A stretch of DNA of 6,297 nucleotides, from the NCBI GenBank assembly GCA_035633755.1, contig DASQEH010000152.1, forward strand, positions 1-6,297, given 5' to 3'. The notes under the pieces were generated by a model. The model did no database searches. It saw only the letters and a program-made list of their open reading frames with translations, and had not been told where the DNA came from. Source of the stretch: DASQEH01 sp035633755. GTDB taxonomy: Bacteria; Actinomycetota; Actinomycetes; Propionibacteriales; Nocardioidaceae. Both the position numbers and the translations under genes were made by a program. Of this stretch, positions 4,181 through 6,297 are shown piece by piece. Within the stretch, counting starts at the first letter, position 1, and each line of letters begins with the position of its first letter.

Positions 4181-5998
4181 TCAGGCGTAGAGAGCGTCGA
4201 GATCGCCCGCGAACTGCTTCTCCACCACCTTGCGCTTCACTTTCAGGCTGGGGGTGAGCTCGCCGGTCTCCACGGACAGGTCGCGGTCGAGCACCACGAA
4301 CTTCTTGATCGTCTCCCACCCGTTCAGCTTCGCGTTGACCTCGTCGACGTAGCCCTGCACCATGGCCTGCGCCTGCGGTGAGGTCACGATCTCGGAGTAC
4401 GACCGCCCTGCCAGCCCCTGTCCGGCGGCCCACTGCTCGATGGCGTCGGGGTCCAAGGTGATGAGAGCCGAGACGAAGTTGCGCTCGTTGCCGTGGACGA
4501 GGATCTGGCTCACGTACGGGCAGACCGTCTTGAACTGACCCTCGATGATCTGAGGAGCGACGTACTTGCCGCCCGACGTCTTGAAGACGTCCTTCTTGCG
4601 GTCGGTGATCCGGACGAAGCCTTCGGAGTCGATCTCTCCGACGTCGCCGGTGTGGAACCAGCCGTCCTGCAGCGCATCATCGCCCACGTCGGCGTTGTGG
4701 TAGCCGGTCATGACGCCCGGACCCTTGATGAGGAGCTCACCGTCGGGGGCACACCGGATCTCACTGCCCTGGAACACCTGCCCCACCGTGCCGAACTTGT
4801 AGTGCGTCGGGAGGTTCAGACACGTGCCGGCTGACGTCTCGGTCAGCCCGTAGCCTTCGAGCACCAACAACCCGGCGGCATGGAACCAGGCCGCCAGGTC
4901 ACGGTTCAGCGCCGCCGCGCCCGAGACGAAGAACCGGATGCGCCCGCCGAACCTCGCCCTGATCTTCGAGAACACCAGCTTGTCGAACACGGCGTTCTGA
5001 GCGGCGAGGGTAGCCGGGATCTTTTCGCCCGCCTGCTCTCGGCGGGTCACCTCGAGCCCCACCGTGAAGGCACGGTCGAAGATCTTCTTCTTGAGGCCGC
5101 CCTCGTCCGCCGTGAGCGTGACCACCCGGGCGTGTGCCTTCTCGAAGATCCGTGGTGCAGCCCCCATGAACGTCGGCTTCACGACGGCCAGGTTGTCGAT
5201 GATCTTGTCGACCCGTCCGTCGACGGCCGTGACGAACCCGATCGCCAGCTGGACCGTCAGCAGCACCTTGCCGAAGACGTGGGCGAGCGGCAGCCACAGG
5301 TACTGCACGTCGTCGATGGACAAGATGGCGAGCTCTTCGACCACAACGCCCTCGTAGGTCCAGGCACTGTGCGGCAGCCGGACACCCTTCGGCCTCCCCG
5401 TCGTGCCCGAGGTGTAGACGACGGTGGCGAGATGGTCGGGTTGCGTTGCGTCGACGCGTCGGCGTACGACCTCGGGGTCGTCGGCGAGCAGCTGCGCACC
5501 CCGGCGTTCGAGGTCGTCGAGTCCAAGGACCCAGTCGCCATCGGCCGTCCCGTCGAAGGTGACGACGGTGGTCAGGGCAGGAAGACTGTCGCGCGAGCTG
5601 CGCAGCTTCTCGACCTGGATGTCGTCCTCGGCGAAGACGACACGCGACTGGGAGTCGCCGATGATGAAGGCGACGTCCTCCGTGATCGTCGACGGGTACA
5701 CGGTCGTGGTGGCCGCACCGGCCGACATGATGGCGAGGTCGGCGAGTATCCACTCGAACCGGGTGCTGCACGCGATGGCGACGCGTTCCTCGGGCGCGAC
5801 CCCGAGGGAGATCAGACCGGCGGCGATCCGCGCCACCCGGTCCGAGGACTCGCGCCAGGTGATCGTTGTCCAGGTGTCTCCGACAGGGAAGCTGTACGCG
5901 GGGCGGTCCGGGGTCTTCTCGACGCGGTCGAAGAACATCCGCCCGACCGAGGGAGGACGGCCGGTCAGCAATGCGGTCATGTCCTGCTGGTTCGCCAT
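4181..5998 (-). CDS. Long-chain fatty-acid-CoA ligase (AMP-forming), FadD15-like
   Basis: An ANL-superfamily enzyme predicted to activate a long-chain fatty acid with ATP and join it to coenzyme A, feeding beta-oxidation or lipid synthesis. Numbering from the ATG at 5998 (605 residues, near the usual length), the motifs are YTSGTTGRPKG (195-205, phosphate binding), LPLAHVFGK (236-244), EGYGLTETSAG (381-391, adenylate pocket), GWFHTGDVG (446-454, ribose-binding Asp452) and DRKKDVFKTSGGKYVAP (466-482, hinge and linker). The C-terminal LTPSLKVKRK (581-590) carries the likely catalytic lysine, Lys586. No membrane helix is evident; it is probably cytoplasmic or peripheral. The frame is open to an ATG at 6067, but that start would overlap the MOSC gene and adds residues unlike the family. 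ATGs at 6004 and 5998 are both plausible. Neither has a well-spaced Shine-Dalgarno, and a -10 box fits leaderless start at 5998. HemW follows immediately. Confidence 0.93.
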   Translation of the reverse strand: MANQQDMTALLTGRPPSVGRMFFDRVEKTPDRPAYSFPVGDTWTTITWRESSDRVARIAAGLISLGVAPEERVAIACSTRFEWILADLAIMSAGAATTTVYPSTITEDVAFIIGDSQSRVVFAEDDIQVEKLRSSRDSLPALTTVVTFDGTADGDWVLGLDDLERRGAQLLADDPEVVRRRVDATQPDHLATVVYTSGTTGRPKGVRLPHSAWTYEGVVVEELAILSIDDVQYLWLPLAHVFGKVLLTVQLAIGFVTAVDGRVDKIIDNLAVVKPTFMGAAPRIFEKAHARVVTLTADEGGLKKKIFDRAFTVGLEVTRREQAGEKIPATLAAQNAVFDKLVFSKIRARFGGRIRFFVSGAAALNRDLAAWFHAAGLLVLEGYGLTETSAGTCLNLPTHYKFGTVGQVFQGSEIRCAPDGELLIKGPGVMTGYHNADVGDDALQDGWFHTGDVGEIDSEGFVRITDRKKDVFKTSGGKYVAPQIIEGQFKTVCPYVSQILVHGNERNFVSALITLDPDAIEQWAAGQGLAGRSYSEIVTSPQAQAMVQGYVDEVNAKLNGWETIKKFVVLDRDLSVETGELTPSLKVKRKVVEKQFAGDLDALYA

Positions 5999-6006
5999 AC
6001 TCATGA

Positions 6007-6012
6007 ACGTTA
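6007..6012 (-). promoter_or_regulatory. Possible -10 box for the ligase-hemW transcript
   Basis: The minus strand reads TAACGT, matching TAnnnT. The ATG at 5998 begins nine bases past its end, within range of a leaderless start; the ATG at 6004 begins only three bases past it. A purine-rich GGGAAGGGA further upstream is too far (about 15 bases from the first ATG) to be a normal ribosome binding site. No clear -35 is present. Confidence 0.35.
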
Positions 6013-6050
6013 GAGCACGTCCCTTCCCGGCGGTAGAAAAGCCAGGCCGC

Positions 6051-6297
6051 TCAGATACGGGCGGCATACTTCTCAGCGGCTGCGCGCGGCGCCGGGGCCA
6101 GGTCGTCTCCGACGTCGAGCAGCCGAGGCAGCAGTGAGCGTTCGGTGGTCAAGGCGCGGAACATCGTGGTGACGGTGATGTCGTGCGCCGGCCGGTGGAC
6201 GACCCTTAACTCGTCGCCGACCGTGATCACGCCCGGCTGGATCACTCGCAGGTAAGCCCCCGGTCGCCCCTCGGCGGTGAACTGCTTCAACCACTTG
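6051..6297 (-). CDS. MOSC domain protein, YiiM-like (C-terminal part)
   Basis: The gene enters from the right edge and stops at a TGA (6053-6051), leaving 81 visible residues with the N-terminus missing. WLKQFTAEGRPGAYLRVIQPGVITVGDELRV is the end of a MOSC domain. The phrase GRPGAYLRV, then G-x-I-x-x-GD and HRPAHDITVTTMFRAL, matches the YiiM group, which carries a helical C-terminal extension; here that is SLLPRLLDVGDDLAPAPRAAAEKYAARI. MOSC proteins relate to molybdenum-cofactor sulfurases. YiiM-type proteins have been tied to reduction of N-hydroxylated base analogues in E. coli, but the substrate here is unknown. The catalytic cysteine expected in the missing N-terminal part cannot be checked. 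It lies 52 bases upstream of the ligase gene on the same strand and could be co-transcribed with it. Confidence 0.85.
   Translation of the reverse strand, partial: KWLKQFTAEGRPGAYLRVIQPGVITVGDELRVVHRPAHDITVTTMFRALTTERSLLPRLLDVGDDLAPAPRAAAEKYAARI

Noticed and set aside
4880..6013. 377-codon plus-strand frame opposite the acyl-CoA ligase
   Set aside because: Composition is the Arg/Asp/Val-rich mirror of the ligase codons with no recognisable motif, whereas the minus strand carries every ligase motif.
5999..6067. Ligase start at the ATG at 6067
   Set aside because: It would overlap the end of the MOSC gene, its purine-rich GAGAAG is only one base from the ATG, and the extra residues do not resemble family N-termini.

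Overview
The window is GC-rich with strong G/C preference at third codon positions. It encodes families typical of actinomycetes: a DUF3097 protein, a DUF4870 membrane protein, an actinobacterial-type HemW and a FadD15-like acyl-CoA ligase. I read it as chromosomal DNA of a high-GC actinomycete; genus cannot be set from this sequence. I see no tRNA, rRNA, CRISPR array, insertion sequence or phage gene.

Left part (1-1840, plus strand): the 3' end of an unrecognised gene stops at 270. A roughly 240-base gap follows, holding five imperfect tandem copies of a 26-29 bp GC-rich repeat (355-490). The array runs up to a -10 box and a GTG start placed as for a leaderless mRNA of the DUF3097 gene (511-1356). 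A small DUF4870 membrane-protein gene (1427-1840) follows, with its own -10 box and Shine-Dalgarno sequence.

Right part (1895-6297, minus strand): reading leftward from the right edge, there is the C-terminal part of a YiiM-like MOSC protein (6051 to the edge), a long-chain fatty-acid-CoA ligase (4181-5998), hemW (2926-4179, one base after the ligase stop) and an endonuclease/exonuclease/phosphatase-family hydrolase (1895-2695). The last converges on the DUF4870 gene. The 3' end of hemW is duplicated in tandem as a 35 bp unit flanked by 7 bp microhomology.

Functionally this is a housekeeping neighbourhood: fatty-acid activation, haem insertion into respiratory enzymes, and several poorly characterised conserved actinobacterial proteins. 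DUF3097 and hemW are commonly close neighbours in actinomycetes (recalled, not checked). Here they are on opposite strands with two other genes between them, suggesting local rearrangement. I found no convincing new multi-gene system. The most unusual items are the tandem repeat at the DUF3097 promoter and the hemW 3' tandem duplication.
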